Assembly: GCA_900114405.1 (NCBI GenBank)
Contig: FOSY01000004.1
Coordinates: forward strand, 156,093 to 220,092
Length of the DNA stretch: 64,000 nucleotides
Direction: 5' to 3'
Origin: Lachnospiraceae bacterium KH1T2
Lineage (GTDB): Bacteria > Bacillota > Clostridia > Lachnospirales > Lachnospiraceae
Of the stretch, positions 41,654-51,016 are shown piece by piece. The number at the start of each line of letters is the position of its first letter. The stretch's first letter is position 1. Made by a program: the position numbers and the translations under genes. The notes under the pieces were generated by a model, which saw nothing but the letters and a program-made list of their open reading frames with translations, was not told the DNA's origin and made no database searches.

Positions 41654-43066
41654 ATGCCAAAAGAATATAGAACCATACAGGAAGTAGCCGGTCCTCTGAT
41701 GCTCGTACGTGGCGTTGAAGGCGTTACGTACGATGAACTTGGTGAGATCGAGCTTGCAAACGGCGAAAAGCGCCGCTGCAAAGTTCTTGAAATTGATGGT
41801 GGAAATGCTCTCGTACAGCTGTATGAGGCTTCTACCGGTATCAACCTTGAGTCATCAAAGGTCCGCTTCCTCGGACACACAATGGAATTGGGAGTTTCCG
41901 AAGATATGCTCTCACGAGTATTCGACGGAATGGGACGTCCTATCGACGGTGGCCCTGATATTCTCCCGGATGAGCGTCGTGACATAAACGGTCTTCCTAT
42001 GAACCCCGCTGCACGAAGCTATCCTCAGGAATTCATTCAGACAGGTGTTTCTGCCATCGACGGACTTAATACTCTGGTTCGTGGTCAGAAGCTTCCTATC
42101 TTCTCTGCTTCCGGTCTTCCGCATGCAGAGCTTGCCGCACAGATTGCCCGTCAGGCTAAAGTGCGTGGTACAGACGAACCATTCGCCGTTGTATTCGCTG
42201 CCATGGGTATCACTTTCGAGGAATCAAACTTCTTCGTAGAGTCATTCCGTGAAACAGGCGCTATCGACAGAACAGTTCTGTTTGTAAACCTTGCAAATGA
42301 CCCGGCTGTAGAACGTATCGCTACACCACGAATGGCTCTTACCGCCGCTGAATACCTTGCTTTCGAAAAGGGTATGCACGTACTTGTTATCATGACTGAT
42401 ATTACAAACTACGCTGACTCACTTCGTGAGATCTCCGCAGCTCGTAAGGAAGTTCCGGGACGTCGTGGATATCCCGGCTACATGTACACAGACCTTGCTT
42501 CACTTTATGAAAGAGCAGGACGTCAGAAGGGTAAGCAGGGATCTATCACTATGATTCCTATCCTTACTATGCCTGAAGATGATAAGACTCACCCGATCCC
42601 TGACCTTACAGGTTATATCACAGAGGGTCAGATCATCCTTTCCCGTGAACTTTATCGTAAGGGTGTAGAGCCTCCGATCGATGTTCTCCCTTCACTTTCA
42701 CGACTGAAGGATAAGGGTATCGGTAAAGGAAAGACAAGAGCAGACCACGCCAACACCATGAACCAGCTCTTTGCTGCGTATGCACGAGGCAAGGACGCTA
42801 AGGAACTCATGATGATCCTTGGTGAAGCAGCTCTTACTGATATTGATAAGCTTTACGCACAGTTTGCGGATGCCTTTGAAAAGGAATATGTAAGCCAGGG
42901 CTACAAGGCAGATCGTTCTATCGAGGAAACTCTTGCGATTGGCTGGAAGCTGCTCCGTATCCTTCCAAGGGCTGAGCTGAAACGTATCAAAGACGAATTC
43001 CTGGATAATTACTATGATCCTGAGGATGAAAAGAAGACACTTGCCGCTGCCGAGAAGCTTAAGTAA
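41654..43066 (+). CDS. ntpB: V-type ATP synthase/ATPase regulatory subunit B
   Basis: The 470-residue subunit has the B-type substitute for Walker A ([19 protein letters not shown]), [15 protein letters not shown] and [18 protein letters not shown], with [22 protein letters not shown]. It alternates with subunit A in the head. It starts 3 bases after ntpA ends. Confidence 0.97.
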   Translation: MPKEYRTIQEVAGPLMLVRGVEGVTYDELGEIELANGEKRRCKVLEIDGGNALVQLYEASTGINLESSKVRFLGHTMELGVSEDMLSRVFDGMGRPIDGGPDILPDERRDINGLPMNPAARSYPQEFIQTGVSAIDGLNTLVRGQKLPIFSASGLPHAELAAQIARQAKVRGTDEPFAVVFAAMGITFEESNFFVESFRETGAIDRTVLFVNLANDPAVERIATPRMALTAAEYLAFEKGMHVLVIMTDITNYADSLREISAARKEVPGRRGYPGYMYTDLASLYERAGRQKGKQGSITMIPILTMPEDDKTHPIPDLTGYITEGQIILSRELYRKGVEPPIDVLPSLSRLKDKGIGKGKTRADHANTMNQLFAAYARGKDAKELMMILGEAALTDIDKLYAQFADAFEKEYVSQGYKADRSIEETLAIGWKLLRILPRAELKRIKDEFLDNYYDPEDEKKTLAAAEKLK

Positions 43067-43078
43067 GGGGGTGATGTT

Positions 43079-43762
43079 GTGGCTGCAACAAATGTGATCC
43101 CTACCCGAATGGAGCTCACCCGTCTCAAGGGCAAACTTATAAATGCCCGCCGTGGACATAAGCTCCTTAAGGATAAGCGAGATGAACTGATGCGACAGTT
43201 CCTCATTCTCGTCCGTGAGAACATGGCATTGAGAGAAAAGGTTGAAGAAGGCATCAAAGCTGCCAACAAAAACTTCGTGCTCGCACGCTCTTCAATGACA
43301 GAAGAAACCGTTAACGCTGCTTTCATGGCGCCTAAGCAGGAGGTCTCTCTTGAGGTTGGCAATCAGAATGTTATGAGTGTAAATATCCCGACATTCAAGT
43401 ACCAGACAAGAACCAGCGACCCTAATGATATTTACTCTTACGGTCTCGCTTTCACCTCAAGCGACCTTGATGACGCTGTGCTGAGCCTTTCAAGTGTGCT
43501 TCCTGAGATGCTGAAGCTTGCAGAAAGTGAAAAATCCTGCCAGCTGATGGCTTCTGAGATTGAAAAGACAAGACGTCGTGTAAACGCGCTAGAACATGTT
43601 ATGATTCCTGATATGCAGGAAAGCATCAAATATATTTCTATGAAACTTGATGAGAACGAACGAAGCAGTCAGATTCGTTTGATGAAGGTTAAGGATATGA
43701 TGCTCGAAGAAGCTCATCATTACGAAGAAAAAGCCGCGGCACGTGCGGCAGATGTATCGTAG
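43079..43762 (+). CDS. ntpD: V-type ATPase subunit D (central rotor shaft)
   Basis: The 227-residue protein begins NVIPTRMELTRLKGKLINAR and carries long N- and C-terminal helices that form the coiled-coil shaft (VNALEHVMIPDMQESIKYIS near 180). A GTG start follows GGGGGTGATG. It is the last subunit gene of the operon. Confidence 0.95.
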   Translation: MAATNVIPTRMELTRLKGKLINARRGHKLLKDKRDELMRQFLILVRENMALREKVEEGIKAANKNFVLARSSMTEETVNAAFMAPKQEVSLEVGNQNVMSVNIPTFKYQTRTSDPNDIYSYGLAFTSSDLDDAVLSLSSVLPEMLKLAESEKSCQLMASEIEKTRRRVNALEHVMIPDMQESIKYISMKLDENERSSQIRLMKVKDMMLEEAHHYEEKAAARAADVS

Positions 43763-43778
43763 TACTCAGGAGGTAATC

Positions 43779-44255
43779 ATGTCACAGCCAAAGCTTTACC
43801 GTAAAAGAATTATCCCGGACGAGTGCATTCCGTTAAATGACGATGAGATCCTCTATAGCGACGAGAAGATCATCGTCACGCGATGGAAAACACTCCATCC
43901 CAAGGAGAACTTCACACATGGAGCGTCTTGCTACTTTTTAGATGAAGGTTATAAGATCAGTAAATTCCTCAACAGCTGCGATCAGCTTGTTTACTGGTAC
44001 TGCGATATTGTGGATTACACATACGACAAAACAAGTGATACCTATGTTTTTCGCGACCTTCTCATAGATGTTCTGGTTTATCCGGACGATTTTGTAAAAG
44101 TGGCAGACATTGATGAATTTCAAGAATCCATTGAAAACGGCGTACTGAAAACTGAGGATGTGACACGAGCGCTTAAGTCTTTGGCAAAGCTGCTCGATAT
44201 GATATATGGTGGCAAATTCCCATTGCTTACCAAAGAGATCGAGAAATTTACCTAA
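43779..44255 (+). CDS. DUF402 protein
   Basis: The 158-residue protein has the DUF402 core: ILYSDEKIIVTRWKTLHPKE, WYCDIVDYTYDKTSDTY, then DLLIDVLVYPDDFVKVADIDE, with the acidic metal-site residues of the NtdP/FAU-1 type. Characterised relatives are nucleoside tri-/diphosphatases or RNA-binding nucleases. It starts 16 bases after ntpD with its own AGGAGG site and shares the operon terminator, so it is probably transcribed with the V-ATPase. A role with the ATPase is not established. Confidence 0.85.
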   Translation: MSQPKLYRKRIIPDECIPLNDDEILYSDEKIIVTRWKTLHPKENFTHGASCYFLDEGYKISKFLNSCDQLVYWYCDIVDYTYDKTSDTYVFRDLLIDVLVYPDDFVKVADIDEFQESIENGVLKTEDVTRALKSLAKLLDMIYGGKFPLLTKEIEKFT

Positions 44256-44258
44256 ACA

Positions 44259-44300
44259 AGATCCCCGAAGTCTTAATACAGGCTTCGGGGATTCTTTTTT
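44259..44300 (+). terminator. Terminator of the V-ATPase operon
   Basis: ATCCCCGAAG (44261-44270) pairs with CTTCGGGGAT (44283-44292), followed by six T. Confidence 0.92.
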
Positions 44301-44447
44301 GAGAAATAAACATTGTGTTATATTTCATACACATTTTAATTGATTATCTGTTGCTATAGTGCTTGCGCATATTGTAATGTTTATGTTAGGATATGTTTCA
44401 AGCAATAATTAATTGTGTAACACTTAATTTTTACAGGAGGATCAATC

Positions 44448-44651
44448 ATGGGTGTTGTAACTAAAGATACTACCATTGGAGATATTTTAAGAATTAAGCC
44501 GGCAGCTGCTCCGCTTCTTATGGAGATTGGAATGCACTGTCTCGGATGTCCTGCATCACAGGGCGAGACTGTTGAAGAGGCTGCTATGGTTCACGGCGTA
44601 AACGCTGACGATCTTGTAGCTCAGATGAACGCTATCCCTGATGAACAGTAA
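44448..44651 (+). CDS. DUF1858 protein
   Basis: The 67-residue protein has the DUF1858 pattern: [21 protein letters not shown], then [22 protein letters not shown] with the paired CxxC cysteines. Related domains occur beside redox and iron-sulfur proteins, and the cysteines may bind metal or a disulfide. AGGAGG lies close to the ATG. It is a single-gene unit with its own terminator. Confidence 0.92.
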   Translation: MGVVTKDTTIGDILRIKPAAAPLLMEIGMHCLGCPASQGETVEEAAMVHGVNADDLVAQMNAIPDEQ

Positions 44652-44660
44652 TTAAAAAAA

Positions 44661-44696
44661 GAACGCTGTGGCACTCATGCCATAGCGTTCTTTTTT
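44661..44696 (+). terminator. Terminator of the DUF1858 gene
   Basis: GAACGCTGTGGCA pairs with TGCCATAGCGTTC, followed by six T. A-rich sequence on the other side could make it serve the convergent DUF3592 gene as well. Confidence 0.9.
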
Positions 44697-44710
44697 ATCA
44701 CACTATTCTT

Positions 44711-45166
44711 TTAACTCACCACTACTCTGACTACTGTTATAGCCGCCAGCAAAACTACACCTACTGCTCCTATTACTATAGGCGCGATCCTATCTGCATC
44801 CTTTTCAAATTTTGTATCGACATAATTCACATTAGGATCTTTTGGATCAAGGTAAATCGGGACTTTAACACCTGTGACTCCTGGCCTATTACATGAATGA
44901 TTTCCCTTTTTACGATATTTAGTACCATTATAAAAATACTCATATATCGGCCAATATGCCTCTTCTGTCCTGTATCTCATATCATCCGTATCTGTAACAA
45001 CATTATCTACCGTTTCTCGGATCAATTTCCATTCCACCAAAATACCTGTGGTTGCAACTGTACATTTTTTCTTTCTGACATTTGCACTGATCGGTATCGC
45101 TATTCCCATAGCAATAAATATCACAGCTAGAATCGAAAAAATCATCATTAAAAATTCCAATATCAT
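44711..45166 (-). CDS. DUF3592-type membrane protein A
   Basis: The 151-residue protein has an N-terminal and a C-terminal membrane helix around a beta domain containing WPIYEYFYNGTKYRKKG and VPIYLDPKDPNVNYVD, the DUF3592 pattern. Function is unknown. A closely similar paralogue follows upstream at 45402-45848, and a decayed gene lies between them. It starts 1 base after the stop of that remnant. Confidence 0.8.
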   Translation of the reverse strand: MILEFLMMIFSILAVIFIAMGIAIPISANVRKKKCTVATTGILVEWKLIRETVDNVVTDTDDMRYRTEEAYWPIYEYFYNGTKYRKKGNHSCNRPGVTGVKVPIYLDPKDPNVNYVDTKFEKDADRIAPIVIGAVGVVLLAAITVVRVVVS

Positions 45167-45167
45167 T

Positions 45168-45325
45168 TTATGCTTCTTTCTTAGGAACTATTTGTCCATC
45201 TACAACTTCAAGCTCTCCAAGTCCATCAAGCATCTCTTCAAACTGAAGTTCCTCTTTATCCTGAAATCCTATAAAAAAATTCACTTAAATTTTCATCACT
45301 GGTATTGCTGTTTTTAATTAGCTCG
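45168..45325 (-). pseudogene. Frameshifted gene remnant between DUF3592 paralogues
   Basis: A frame ending TAA just before the DUF3592 gene reads GFQDKEELQFEEMLDGLGEL and on to IVPKKEA. Upstream it is joined only by shifting frame in a run of seven T to NTSDENLSEFF. No start or ribosome site is present, and the frame stops at an inverted repeat. This looks like the C-terminal tail of a lost gene; the family is not recognised. Confidence 0.4.
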
Positions 45326-45387
45326 ACTTATTCTAATGATGTAAATCTTCTAATGGTGAGGGTTTGCATCATTAGAATTTAGTCGAG
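45322..45387. repeat. Imperfect inverted repeat, about 20-bp arms
   Basis: CTCGACTTATTCTAATGATG (45322-45341) is matched by CATCATTAGAATTTAGTCGAG (45367-45387) with a one-base indel; the loop holds a further TTCTAATGGTG. It could be a small palindromic element or a hairpin between the two transcripts. No T-tract follows at once. Confidence 0.6.
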
Positions 45388-45401
45388 ATTATAAAAAACA
45401 G

Positions 45402-45848
45402 TTATACTAGTATATATTTCAAAAAAATTGCAGCAACTATTGCAGCAATAACAAGCAGACCACCTATCAACAAAAAAAAGACAGGGCCATTTTCCATTGC
45501 CTTCTTTTCTGTATCTGTATCTGCATAATACATATCTGGCTTAAACGGATTTAAATAAATTTTAACAGAAGCTCCTACATTTCCCGGTACACGCATCCCA
45601 GCCAAACTTAACTTGCGATATTTAATTCCATTGTATTCATACTCATACACAGGATTATAGGTTATAAACACTTTGCTGGAATCAACTTCATATCTTTTTT
45701 CAACACGTTCCCAATCAACTATTCTTCCTTCAACTACACACGTACAGTTCTCTTTTTGAATTTTATTATAATTTAATGCTTTTATACCCTGAACAATAAA
45801 TATAATTGCCAATAAAAGCAAACCACCAACAATTGCAGCCTGTATCAT
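45402..45848 (-). CDS. DUF3592-type membrane protein B
   Basis: The 148-residue paralogue has a membrane helix at each end and the shared core YNPVYEYEYNGIKYRKLS and VKIYLNPFKPDMYYADTD. Similarity to protein A in both helices and core shows a duplication. It is more AT-rich than nearby housekeeping genes. No function is recognised. Confidence 0.8.
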   Translation of the reverse strand: MIQAAIVGGLLLLAIIFIVQGIKALNYNKIQKENCTCVVEGRIVDWERVEKRYEVDSSKVFITYNPVYEYEYNGIKYRKLSLAGMRVPGNVGASVKIYLNPFKPDMYYADTDTEKKAMENGPVFFLLIGGLLVIAAIVAAIFLKYILV

Positions 45849-45923
45849 TTTTATCCTTTCTTTTGTACAATTTGTCCATAAAAGTCAATGTCACTATAGC
45901 ACATACTCTTTTAATATTGTTCC

Positions 45924-45940
45924 AAACCTGACGAATGGTA
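45924..45940 (-). repeat. Dispersed 17-bp repeat, copy 2
   Basis: The sequence AAACCTGACGAATGGTA is identical to 27700-27716. Here it lies about 80 bases upstream of the DUF3592 gene on the minus strand. Confidence 0.6.
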
Positions 45941-45978
45941 TGCTTAAATAGGATGAACTGCATTATTTATAAAGAAAA

Positions 45979-46014
45979 AGAGGCCAAGACCTTTCTGATA
46001 TGGTCTCGACCTCT
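45979..46014 (-). terminator. Terminator of the SleB-type gene
   Basis: On the minus strand AGAGGTCGAGACC pairs with GGTCTTGGCCTCT using two G-U pairs and is followed by TTTTCTTT. Confidence 0.8.
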
Positions 46015-46028
46015 CTTAGCACTATCTA

Positions 46029-47432
46029 TTATCCGTCATCATCATTACTATCATTGTCGCTGTCTTCATCATCCTTCGACTCTTCTGACGATGAGCTTTC
46101 TTCTTCACTGGACTCCTCCGAACTTTCTTCCTCAGATGACTCTTCAGAGCTCTCAGCTTCCTCCGACGACTCCTCCTTGGAACTTGAACCCGGCGCTCCT
46201 GTAGCCTCACTCGAAGGATTACTCAAAGAATCCTCCTTTGTACCATAACCGGAATACTTACCTGTCCAGTACAGATAGAATACATGATGTCCTATGATAG
46301 TTCCTTTAATTCCCGGAACTATAGTACGGAAGAATAAACACTCTCCGATATTATTTGCGCCTGCCATAACTGCATCCGCCGCTTTAAGACATGTCGCATT
46401 AGCGCCCTGCGCAAGCACGATAGCAAGTCGTCCGCTCGCCACCGGCTCAAACTGATTCGCCTGATATACAACACCCGTGATCGTACTTGGGAACGCACCA
46501 CTCATTACACGGTTCATTATTACCGCACCGACTGCGATCTTTCCTTCATACGGCTCACCGCCCGCCTCACACTGTATGATAGCGCCGAGCAATTCTCTCT
46601 CTCCGTGGCCGATAGTAACCTCGGAAAGGCTTCTCTTCGCCATCTGCTGTGACTTACGGGCAAGCTCTTCCTCCGCTGCAAGCTGCGATTTCAGGGAACT
46701 TACAGTATTCTTTGCAGCTACAAGCTTAGCCTCATACTGAAGTGCCGCTGCCTCAGCCGCCGAAATCTCACCTGCATACGCAGTGATAGAATTCTTAGTA
46801 GTATTTACAAGCTCCTGAACCTTATTCTGCTCTGTCTTGGCATCTTCCTTAAGCGCATCAAGTTCAGCCTTTTCCTCCTCAAGCTTCTCCTTCTGCGCCT
46901 TTGTCTCAGCGACAAGCTCCTTGTACTTATCGAGCATCGCCTGGTCATACTGATTCACACGCTCCACATAAGTCGCGCGGTTCAGGAAATCCGCAAAGTC
47001 AGTAGTATCCAGGAGCAACGCAAGATAGCTCTCGTTGCCCTGCTCATAAATAGTACGTATTCTTGCCTTTATGAAATTGTACTGTGCCTTTTTATCTGCC
47101 TTCGCCTGTTTGAGCTGAGCTTTTGTTTCTTCGATCTCAGCTTCTTTGTCAGCCTGCTGCTGCTCCAGCGCTGCAATCGTATCTGAAATCAATGTAAGCT
47201 TATTATTTAGGTTATTCAGATTGGACTGAAGACCGCTCTGGGTCTCCTTAAGATTTGAAATCTTGTCCTTAGCCGCCTCTACATTGTCCTCCGCATTTTT
47301 CTGAGCTTCTTTCGCATCCTTAAGCTTCTGGGAGGTCGACTTTGCAAAAACATTGGTATTGGTAAGTGAAGTAACGGCTAACGAAGCTGCTGCTGCAAAA
47401 ATAACCAGTGATTTCGCTAATTTTTTATTCAT
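46029..47432 (-). CDS. Secreted coiled-coil cell-wall hydrolase (SleB-type) with Ser/Glu tail
   Basis: A signal peptide ends near NVFA-KS. Residues about 35-275 form a long coiled coil like that of PcsB/CwlO-type wall hydrolases, where such a coil holds the enzyme inactive until a membrane partner acts. Residues about 280-405 are a SleB/hydrolase_2 domain (LLGAIIQCEAGGEPYEGKIA, VGAVIMNRVMSG, GHHVFYLYW), with the catalytic Glu in CEAGGEP. The last 60 residues are an acidic Ser/Glu repeat tail. Its stop side is a separate terminator; its start overlaps rpiB by four bases. Confidence 0.88.
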   Translation of the reverse strand: MNKKLAKSLVIFAAAASLAVTSLTNTNVFAKSTSQKLKDAKEAQKNAEDNVEAAKDKISNLKETQSGLQSNLNNLNNKLTLISDTIAALEQQQADKEAEIEETKAQLKQAKADKKAQYNFIKARIRTIYEQGNESYLALLLDTTDFADFLNRATYVERVNQYDQAMLDKYKELVAETKAQKEKLEEEKAELDALKEDAKTEQNKVQELVNTTKNSITAYAGEISAAEAAALQYEAKLVAAKNTVSSLKSQLAAEEELARKSQQMAKRSLSEVTIGHGERELLGAIIQCEAGGEPYEGKIAVGAVIMNRVMSGAFPSTITGVVYQANQFEPVASGRLAIVLAQGANATCLKAADAVMAGANNIGECLFFRTIVPGIKGTIIGHHVFYLYWTGKYSGYGTKEDSLSNPSSEATGAPGSSSKEESSEEAESSEESSEEESSEESSEEESSSSEESKDDEDSDNDSNDDDG

Positions 47433-47866
47433 ACTTCCTCAATTTTTCTTATTCGTCTCATATGACGCTCTTCCCCTGAAAAATCAGTTGTAAGGAAGGT
47501 ATCTACTATATCCATTGCCAGCCCTTCTCCGACAATTGCTGCTCCAAGTGCCAGAACATTAGCATCATTATGGAGTCTTGTCATCTTTGCCATAAGTGAA
47601 TTTGTGCAAAGAGCTGCTCTGATGCCTTCAACTTTATTTGCAGCGATTGAAATACCTATTCCTGTTGTGCAGATAACTATACCCTGATCGCTCTCTCCTG
47701 AGGCAACTGACTTACCCACTGCGTGAGCAAACTCAGGGTAATCACAGGATTCTTTTGTATAAGTTCCGAAATCCTTGACCTCGTAGCCCTTTTCCTCAAG
47801 GTGTGCAATTACTGCATTCTTAAGATCTAATCCGCCGTGATCACATCCAATAGCTATTTTCTTCAT
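47429..47866 (-). CDS. rpiB: Ribose-5-phosphate isomerase B
   Basis: The 145-residue enzyme interconverts ribose- and ribulose-5-phosphate. Seen: IAIGCDHGGLDLK, the catalytic Cys in IVICTTGIGISIAANK, and ALCTNSLMAKMTRLHNDANV. The ATG at 47866 has AAAGG 10 bases upstream. It sits between Sua5 and the wall hydrolase with tight spacing. Confidence 0.95.
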   Translation of the reverse strand: MKKIAIGCDHGGLDLKNAVIAHLEEKGYEVKDFGTYTKESCDYPEFAHAVGKSVASGESDQGIVICTTGIGISIAANKVEGIRAALCTNSLMAKMTRLHNDANVLALGAAIVGEGLAMDIVDTFLTTDFSGEERHMRRIRKIEEV

Positions 47867-47888
47867 TGTAAACAAACCTTTCTTTCTC

Positions 47889-48950
47889 TTAATCCTCAGT
47901 TTTGATGATCTTATGACCAGCCGCTCTTATAAGCCTGTTCATTATTGCCATTCCCATCGCAGGTGTGTCAAACGCCTCCGTATAGATGGTGGTTACGTCA
48001 AGGTCATCCATTTCACGAAGTACCGCAAACAGATTATGTGCGATCGAGATTTCATCACTTCGTTTACCCACACTACGAATGACTCTGCATTTATAATAAT
48101 CCTTTGTTTCCTCGGTGGCAATAACCGCTGTTTTTTCTCCTGCTGCTTCATGCTCAGCAGCAAGTTCATTAATGCGCTCTATAACGCTTTTCTGCGAGCC
48201 TTCCACAATATAAAGCTCGCCCTTAGGCGCATAGTGCTTATACTTCATTCCCGGTGCTTTCGGGTGAGCCGATGCAGATATCACACCGCCAATAGACGGG
48301 TCTACATCTACTTTTCCAAGGACTTCCTCAAGCATCTGCAGATTTATATATCCCGGTCTTAAAAGACACGGTACATCTGAAGTAAGATCTATGATAGTCG
48401 ACTCGATACCGATCCCGACTGCTCCGCCATCTATTATAAGCGGAATCTCTCCATTAAGGTCTTCATAAACATGCTCTGCAGTCGTACAGCTCGGACGTCC
48501 TGATTTATTTGCACTTGGTGCTGCGATATATCCTGAAGTACTTCTGATGAAGTCTCTTGCAATCTCATTTACAGGCATCCTGACTGCGACCGTATCAAGC
48601 CCGCCTGTGGTCTCGTACGGCACGACATCCGACTTCCGCATTACCATAGTCAGCGGACCCGGCCAAAACTTCTCTGCGAGCTTCTTCGCGCTCTCAGGCA
48701 CCTCTGCGACTATTTTATCCAGTGCTTCGATATCCGCAATATGCACGATGAGCGGATTATCAGAAGGCCGTCCCTTAGCCGCATAGATTTTTTTAGAAGA
48801 TTCCGGATTTAATGCATCACCTGCAAGCCCGTAAACAGTCTCGGTAGGCATTCCGACAAGTCCGCCCTCACTGATCACCTGCTTTGCAAGCTTCATAAGT
48901 TCTGCATCTTTATCATGATCGCCATATGCTTTTACTATCTTAGTTACCAC
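47889..48950 (-). CDS. Threonylcarbamoyl-AMP synthase (Sua5/YrdC family)
   Basis: It makes the threonylcarbamoyl-adenylate used for t6A in ANN-decoding tRNAs. The 353-residue length is that of two-domain Sua5 rather than short TsaC. The YrdC domain covers residues about 15-205 (GGLVGMPTETVYGLAGDA, KGRPSDNPLIVHI, FWPGPLTMVMRKS, IAAPSANKSGRPS). The C-terminal Sua5 domain begins after the SAHPKAPGMKYKHYAPKGEL linker. Confidence 0.95.
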   Translation of the reverse strand: MVTKIVKAYGDHDKDAELMKLAKQVISEGGLVGMPTETVYGLAGDALNPESSKKIYAAKGRPSDNPLIVHIADIEALDKIVAEVPESAKKLAEKFWPGPLTMVMRKSDVVPYETTGGLDTVAVRMPVNEIARDFIRSTSGYIAAPSANKSGRPSCTTAEHVYEDLNGEIPLIIDGGAVGIGIESTIIDLTSDVPCLLRPGYINLQMLEEVLGKVDVDPSIGGVISASAHPKAPGMKYKHYAPKGELYIVEGSQKSVIERINELAAEHEAAGEKTAVIATEETKDYYKCRVIRSVGKRSDEISIAHNLFAVLREMDDLDVTTIYTEAFDTPAMGMAIMNRLIRAAGHKIIKTED

Positions 48951-48974
48951 TTTATTTTCCTTCTTACCTAAAAA

Positions 48975-50780
48975 TTATTCAGCAGAAACTGCCTCGCCCG
49001 CAGCATACTGCGATATCTTATCCCAGATCGAAGCATTCTCAAGTCCGAGCTTCCAGAAAGCCGCACCTGCGATATCTTCTTCCTGCATCATGTTTAGCTT
49101 CATAGCGATTGACTTGCTGTCTTCAAGCCATATCTGAACGTATGAAGAGCCGTCATTGCCTTCTGCATAATTATAGCCTGTAGTCTCATCCCACGCTGCT
49201 GCAAAGCCGTGATCTGTAATATACTGGCTTGCGGTACTCATTCCTACCGCTGAAGAATTAAGAGTACCATTATCTGATTTCCAGATTCTTGTAAAGAATG
49301 GTACGCCATTGATGATCTTTGATGGATCTACTGACTCCTTTGTCCTCTCGATTCCTCTCTGTACGAAAGGAAGCGAAGCTACCGGGCCTGCCTCTGCAGA
49401 GCCGGAAGTGTGCTCATCATATCCCATTATAACTACATAGTCAGCATATTTTCCCTGAACTTCACGATGATACATCGTATTATAATCCTCAGGAACATAA
49501 TTATCTATCGAAAGCACGATGCCGTTAGTCCTGCACGCCACAGAAAGCTCTCTGACAAACTGCGCAAAGTGCGGGCCTGTCTCACTTGTAAGGTACTCAA
49601 AGTCGATATTCAGCCCATCTGCGCCCACTGCTGTACAGGCATTTACGAAGCCCTGTGCCAAAGCCTGGCGCTTCTGTGTGCTGCTGAGCACAGTATATGT
49701 ATCCTCGCCTGACTTAAAGCCGGCTGAGTTGAAGTTATCAGCTACCACCCATACTTTAAGTCCTGCATTATGCGCAGCAGCAATATAGTCAGCTGTTGCA
49801 AAATTGCTGAAATTTCCCTCTGTATCGGTAAGAGAGAGCCATGTAGGCGCTATGACAGTCATTCCTTTAGCATTCGCTGTATAATTTCCAAATGTCACAT
49901 TTCCTGCCGCCGAAGCAACTCCATGCCAGCCAAGTATGATCTTTCCATCATATTTTATAGAAGTATAGTCAAGCTTCTCTGCATTAGAAGCAGCCTCCTC
50001 TTCCACAGTCTTCATATCCTTAAGTGATGAATTCTTTACAAGAACACGGTAGCCGTCGTCAGTCTCGACCGCAGACCACGCACCGTTCTCGCTTACAATC
50101 CTTACCTTGTCCCCGCTTGAAAGCTTCGTTATCCACTCTGATTTCGTAGAAGTCCTGCTCCTTCCGACTGTGTCCTCTTTCACCTGCGCTTCTGTCTTCT
50201 CACCCCACTCATTGCGGATGACCATTCTCGCAGGAGACTCCATAACGTCGCTGGTGTCAAGGTTCGTATACTTCTTTACAACATCAAGTGAAACATACTC
50301 TTCATCATTTTCAGAGAGCAGTCCATCTGACTCTGTCCAGCTCTTTACCTCTGTCGGAGTAGTGAAAAGCAGCTGTTTCTCAGCCTCATTATAGTAAAAA
50401 TCGCTATTAAGCTTTTCTAAAACAAAGTCGATTGGGAGATAGACCTTATCATCTTTCATAAGTCCAGTAGTTTCGATGTATTCTCCATTATAAAGCAGAC
50501 CGATCTCATCATCTCCGGTAATATTAAAAAGAGAAGCTCTGTCTTCCTCTGCAGGCGATCCTCCAAAGCCTTCTATAAGACCATTTTTATACACATAGCC
50601 TATCATAATGCCGACTATTGCAAGCAGCAGCACGGAAACTATGCCAAGCTTCATAAATATCCCTCGTGCCGCTTTCCTTCTCTCCCTGCGCTTATGCCTC
50701 CTCTTGCGGCGACGTTCCTTATCTATATCATAGTCACTTTTCAAGTTGTGCTCTTCAAGCCCTTTGTCATCTAATTTCAT
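48975..50780 (-). CDS. Membrane-anchored GH18 glycosidase-like protein
   Basis: The 601-residue protein has a basic cytoplasmic start (RRRKRRHKRRERRKAARG), one membrane helix near residues 43-62, and an external part. That part has a copper-amine-oxidase-N-like segment (VYLPIDFVLEKLN), an SH3-like domain near 215-260 (GDKVRIVSENGAWSAVETDD) and a GH18 barrel from about 280. The catalytic motif DGLNIDFE is intact. Such proteins cleave chitin-like or peptidoglycan glycan strands, for example the spore-cortex lytic SleL/YaaH group. It is near the SleB-type hydrolase, supporting a wall-related role. Confidence 0.88.
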   Translation of the reverse strand: MKLDDKGLEEHNLKSDYDIDKERRRKRRHKRRERRKAARGIFMKLGIVSVLLLAIVGIMIGYVYKNGLIEGFGGSPAEEDRASLFNITGDDEIGLLYNGEYIETTGLMKDDKVYLPIDFVLEKLNSDFYYNEAEKQLLFTTPTEVKSWTESDGLLSENDEEYVSLDVVKKYTNLDTSDVMESPARMVIRNEWGEKTEAQVKEDTVGRSRTSTKSEWITKLSSGDKVRIVSENGAWSAVETDDGYRVLVKNSSLKDMKTVEEEAASNAEKLDYTSIKYDGKIILGWHGVASAAGNVTFGNYTANAKGMTVIAPTWLSLTDTEGNFSNFATADYIAAAHNAGLKVWVVADNFNSAGFKSGEDTYTVLSSTQKRQALAQGFVNACTAVGADGLNIDFEYLTSETGPHFAQFVRELSVACRTNGIVLSIDNYVPEDYNTMYHREVQGKYADYVVIMGYDEHTSGSAEAGPVASLPFVQRGIERTKESVDPSKIINGVPFFTRIWKSDNGTLNSSAVGMSTASQYITDHGFAAAWDETTGYNYAEGNDGSSYVQIWLEDSKSIAMKLNMMQEEDIAGAAFWKLGLENASIWDKISQYAAGEAVSAE

Positions 50781-50834
50781 TATAGAAACCTTTCAATTAA
50801 CGATTAGCATTACAAAATTGACATTTACGTCATG

Positions 50835-50843
50835 AGTATAGCA
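50835..50843 (-). promoter_or_regulatory. Extended -10 promoter element of the GH18 gene
   Basis: TGCTATACT on the minus strand combines TATACT with an upstream TG, about 50 bases before the start codon. No good -35 box is seen. Confidence 0.4.
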
Positions 50844-50936
50844 CAAATCCCCATACAATTGTACTTAACATATCCTTACTTTATTTAAGTTCCGCCCCGC
50901 ACAAAACATGTACCTCATAGAGATTTCTTCGTACGC

Positions 50937-50965
50937 AAAAAGGACATCCCCAAGTGAGGATGTCC
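50937..50965 (-). terminator. Terminator of mecA
   Basis: GGACATCC (50942-50949) pairs with GGATGTCC (50958-50965); five T follow on the minus strand. Confidence 0.85.
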
Positions 50966-51016
50966 CGCATTTCCATTAAGTTAAGACTCGTCTGCTGAGC
51001 TTAAGCCTCAGCGAAG

